The notes beneath the pieces were generated by a model, which was not told where the DNA came from, ran no database searches, and saw only the letters and a list, made by a program, of their open reading frames with translations. Position numbers and translations under genes: made by a program. From CAXQRU01 sp964226685 (GTDB lineage: Bacteria > Pseudomonadota > Gammaproteobacteria > Pseudomonadales > Cellvibrionaceae): DNA of 16,263 nucleotides. Positions 13,543 through 16,263 of the stretch are shown here, in pieces. The stretch spans positions 1-16,263 of the forward strand of contig CAXQRU010000097.1 of NCBI GenBank assembly GCA_964226685.1, given 5' to 3'. How positions within the stretch are numbered: the first letter of the stretch is position 1; the number at the start of each line of letters is the position of its first letter.

Positions 13543-16167
13543 ATGACAGAGACTAGCATTAAGGCGCATACACTTTCTCACGAGCAAACCTTGCAAGTCT
13601 TGTCGAGCAACGCTAAGGGACTTTCTGTCAATGAAGTGCATCAACGGCAACAGCAATTTGGCCGCAATGAGTTTGAGCATCGTGATGCCGACACAATCAT
13701 CTCGATTTTTTTTCATCAATTTGCAAGCCCATTAATTTATATTTTGCTCATTGCCGGTTTAATTACTTTGGCGATGGAGCAATACTCTGGCGGAGTTTTC
13801 ATCTTTTGTGTGGTCTTGGTTAACGCCATCATTGGCACACTACAAGAATACTCAGCCAATCGCTCAGCCGAAGCCCTTCAAAAAATGGTAACGCAATTTG
13901 CTAACGTCATAAGGGATCAGCAAATATTAGAAATCGATGCCGCCGAATTGGTACCGGGTGATATCGTCATTATTGAGAGCGGCAACAAAGTCCCTGCCGA
14001 TATTCGCCTACTAAGCTCACAATCACTCAAAGTCGATGAATCGCTGCTAACAGGAGAGTCAATCAGTGTAGACAAAGACGCCCTGCCGATTCTCGATGAC
14101 AACACCAGCATCAATGATCAAGTGAATATGCTCTTTGCCGGCACGTTAGTGTCTCAAGGTAGAGCGATTGGCGTTGTCGTCAGTACCGGCCATCAAACCA
14201 AGATGGGCGAGGTGGCAAAACTCACCAGCCAAAAAAAACAAGTCAGCTCTCCGCTGATTCGGCGCATGAAGCAATTTACTCTGCAGATTTCACTGGCCAT
14301 TGGAGGCTTAATCGTTATCATATCGGCCGTTCTTTTTTGGCAAGGTTATGACTGGCAACATATTTTTTTATTGGCCATCGGCATTGCCGTATCGGCCATA
14401 CCTGAAGGTTTACCGGTCACACTGACCATCACTTTGGCTGTTGGGCTCCGGCGGATGGCCAAACGCAATGTCATTGTAAGAAAGTTAGTCGCTGTCGAGT
14501 CGCTCGGCTCCTGCACTCTTATCGCCTCGGATAAAACGGGCACTCTCACCAAAAACGAACTCGCTGTGGAGGCCATTGCTCTACCCGCTCACAACGGGCT
14601 GCTCGAATTGCAAGACGAAAAGGTCAAACCATTACTTGAAGCGGCCATATTGGCCAATGAAGCCCACTGGGCCGATCGCGATCAGCTCGCTGCAAGCGGA
14701 GACGCCGTCGATTGTGCCCTACTGGTGGCGGCAGCTAAGGCCGGCATCGAACAAAGTGAGTATTTAAAGGAACAGCCACAACGCTGCAATATCCCCTACG
14801 AGCCTCAACTAAAATGTTGCGCCAGTATTCATAACGGCCAAGATCAGACAATCGTCTATGTAAAAGGAGCGGTTGAGGCCCTGCTCGACTTATGTGATAC
14901 CGAACTGGTCGACTCAGAACTTCGAACACTGCACCGCGATGAGATTTTACAACAAGAGCGTCATTTAAGTGATCAGCAATATCGGGTGCTTGCCTTTGCT
15001 CGGGGGCAGGCTTTGCAACAAGAGCATTATCAATTAGAGGACTTGCATCAGTTGACCTTCCTGGGAATGGTCGGTATGCGCGACCCATTGCGAGAGGATG
15101 CCAAGTCATCAATTCAAGCTTGTCATGAAGCTGGAGTTGGGGTGGTCATGGTGACGGGTGATCAACCCAATACCGCACTCTCAATTGCCAGAGAACTCGG
15201 CATTGCAAATACCGAGCAACAAGTACTGAGTGGCGCGGACATTCGAAACGCAAGCTCAAGCGCTTTCGAGCATATAGAGCACATTAAAGTTTACGCTAGA
15301 GTTGAACCCGGTCAAAAGCTCGACATAGTGAATGCGCTCATCCAGCAAGGGGAGTGCGTCGCCGTCACCGGCGATGGTGTCAATGATGCGCCGGCATTGA
15401 AACATGCTCATGTCGGCGTTGCCATGGGACAAAAAGGTACGGATATCGCCAGAGAAAGTGCCGACATCATTGTGACCGATGATAACTTTTCCTCTATTGT
15501 TTCCGGCATAGAAGAAGGTCGTACGGCTTACAATAATATTCGAAAAATTATTTTCTTTTTAATTGCCACCAGCACGGCCGAAGTCTTCATGTTTTTAGGA
15601 ACCATTCTATTGGGTTTACCTATTCCGCTGTTTGCAACGCAACTGCTATGGCTTAACTTTGTCACCAGCATCATTCAAGATGTAGCTCATGCATTTGATC
15701 CACCGGAAAAAAACATACTGAAACGACCGCCTCGTCCCCCATCAGAAGCCTTGTTTGATCGCCTGATGATACGACGAATTTTTATTGCTTCAAGCTTTAT
15801 GGGAGTGATCAGTTTACTTGAGTTTTATTTGATGATAGAGGTGTTTGCCTATCCGGTGGAGGAAGCCAGAAATTTATTATTACTGCAATTTGTTTTATTT
15901 GAAAATGTGATTGCTCTGAACAGCCAATCTGAGCATGCCTCGCTGTTTAGTCAGCCTTTTCTTAGAAACCCACTACTGATTTATGGCACCTTATTCGCCC
16001 AACTCCTGCACATAGCGGCACTGTATGTTGGCTTTCTAAGGGATGCTTTAGAAACCAGTCCTGTCAGCTTAACAGAATGGCTAATTTTATTAACTGTCGC
16101 GATATTCATTATGCTAGTGGTTGAATTAGAAAAATGGAGCCGAAGGAAAAATGAGGGCGCAAAATAA
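13543..16167 (+). CDS. P2-type cation-transporting ATPase
   Basis: This is an 874-residue inner-membrane pump, full length for P2-type ATPases. Domains in order: N-terminal cation-ATPase domain; M1/M2 (about 60-102); actuator domain with TGES (170-173); M3/M4 (about 248-297) with PEGLP (287-291); phosphorylation motif SDKTGTLT with D330; nucleotide-binding domain with KGA (441-443); hinge MVTGD (536-540) and TGDGVNDAP (609-617); then M5-M10. PEGLP in M4 places it near Ca2+/Na+/Mg2+-type pumps. In M6 the run is N705-F-V-T-S-I-I-Q-D713, so the aspartate four residues after the asparagine, a Ca2+-pump ligand, is serine. Ca2+ transport by the SERCA scheme is therefore doubtful and the ion is unknown. 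GAGG precedes the ATG by five bases. It is divergent from fabI. Confidence 0.93.
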   Translation: MTETSIKAHTLSHEQTLQVLSSNAKGLSVNEVHQRQQQFGRNEFEHRDADTIISIFFHQFASPLIYILLIAGLITLAMEQYSGGVFIFCVVLVNAIIGTLQEYSANRSAEALQKMVTQFANVIRDQQILEIDAAELVPGDIVIIESGNKVPADIRLLSSQSLKVDESLLTGESISVDKDALPILDDNTSINDQVNMLFAGTLVSQGRAIGVVVSTGHQTKMGEVAKLTSQKKQVSSPLIRRMKQFTLQISLAIGGLIVIISAVLFWQGYDWQHIFLLAIGIAVSAIPEGLPVTLTITLAVGLRRMAKRNVIVRKLVAVESLGSCTLIASDKTGTLTKNELAVEAIALPAHNGLLELQDEKVKPLLEAAILANEAHWADRDQLAASGDAVDCALLVAAAKAGIEQSEYLKEQPQRCNIPYEPQLKCCASIHNGQDQTIVYVKGAVEALLDLCDTELVDSELRTLHRDEILQQERHLSDQQYRVLAFARGQALQQEHYQLEDLHQLTFLGMVGMRDPLREDAKSSIQACHEAGVGVVMVTGDQPNTALSIARELGIANTEQQVLSGADIRNASSSAFEHIEHIKVYARVEPGQKLDIVNALIQQGECVAVTGDGVNDAPALKHAHVGVAMGQKGTDIARESADIIVTDDNFSSIVSGIEEGRTAYNNIRKIIFFLIATSTAEVFMFLGTILLGLPIPLFATQLLWLNFVTSIIQDVAHAFDPPEKNILKRPPRPPSEALFDRLMIRRIFIASSFMGVISLLEFYLMIEVFAYPVEEARNLLLLQFVLFENVIALNSQSEHASLFSQPFLRNPLLIYGTLFAQLLHIAALYVGFLRDALETSPVSLTEWLILLTVAIFIMLVVELEKWSRRKNEGAK

Positions 16168-16200
16168 CCTTACATATTCGACCAGTATATGATTATAATC

Positions 16201-16220
16201 GGAGCTTAATCAGAGGCTCC
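16201..16220 (+). terminator. Possible stem-loop after the ATPase gene
   Basis: GGAGC (16201-16205) pairs with GCTCC (16216-16220) around a 10-base loop, 33 bases after the ATPase stop codon, followed by a pyrimidine-rich stretch (CTATACTCTTCC) rather than a run of T. It is a weak candidate. Nothing else is seen between 16168 and 16263. Confidence 0.3.
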
Positions 16221-16263
16221 CTATACTCTTCCTTTATACGTTCGTTTGGCCATTTTTAATTGA

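Overview
The window reads as an accessory stretch of a Gram-negative, probably marine, gammaproteobacterial chromosome. This rests on general protein flavour (a FabI-type enoyl-ACP reductase, Sec signal peptides feeding a periplasm, a TcB/TcC/Rhs-type toxin chain, an IS66-like end), not on a marker gene, so the assignment below class level is open. No tRNA, rRNA or CRISPR array was seen.

Layout, left to right. Positions 1-127 look like the end of an IS66-family insertion sequence with the first 14 codons of its accessory ORF. From 192 to 13452 every gene is on the minus strand. Read in the direction of transcription (right to left) they are: fabI (13452-12682); a small zinc-ribbon membrane protein (12672-12430); a fair promoter (12373-12401); two small exported proteins of similar architecture (12315-11986 and 11928-11575); one giant 2442-residue secreted SpvB/FG-GAP/YD-repeat protein (11504-4176); an overlapping small membrane-anchored protein (4179-3484) that sits where an immunity gene should be; a 180-bp inverted-repeat element resembling a MITE (3479-3300); and a tightly packed four-gene cluster (3280-192) encoding an unknown protein, a two-TM protein, a membrane-anchored formylglycine-enzyme-like domain without the catalytic cysteines, and a four-TM protein. 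On the plus strand, divergent from fabI, lies a P2-type cation-transporting ATPase (13543-16167), followed by 96 bases with only a weak hairpin.

The centre of interest is the giant protein. Its domain order (Sec signal peptide, FG-GAP repeats, SpvB domain, FG-GAP propeller-like block, TcdB-middle-like segment, about 900 residues of YD repeats, RHS core ending in DPSG, hydrophobic pre-toxin region, unique C-terminal tip) is that of a TcB and TcC toxin-complex cocoon fused into one chain. The last ~160 residues are not recognisable as a known toxin. The overlapping downstream gene encodes an N-terminally anchored, apparently periplasmic protein and is the best candidate immunity factor, which would make this an antibacterial polymorphic toxin acting in the envelope. 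Base composition falls sharply at the tip/immunity end, as expected of a swapped cassette.

The two small exported proteins upstream and the four-gene membrane cluster downstream may be accessory parts of the same system, but only position and orientation say so.
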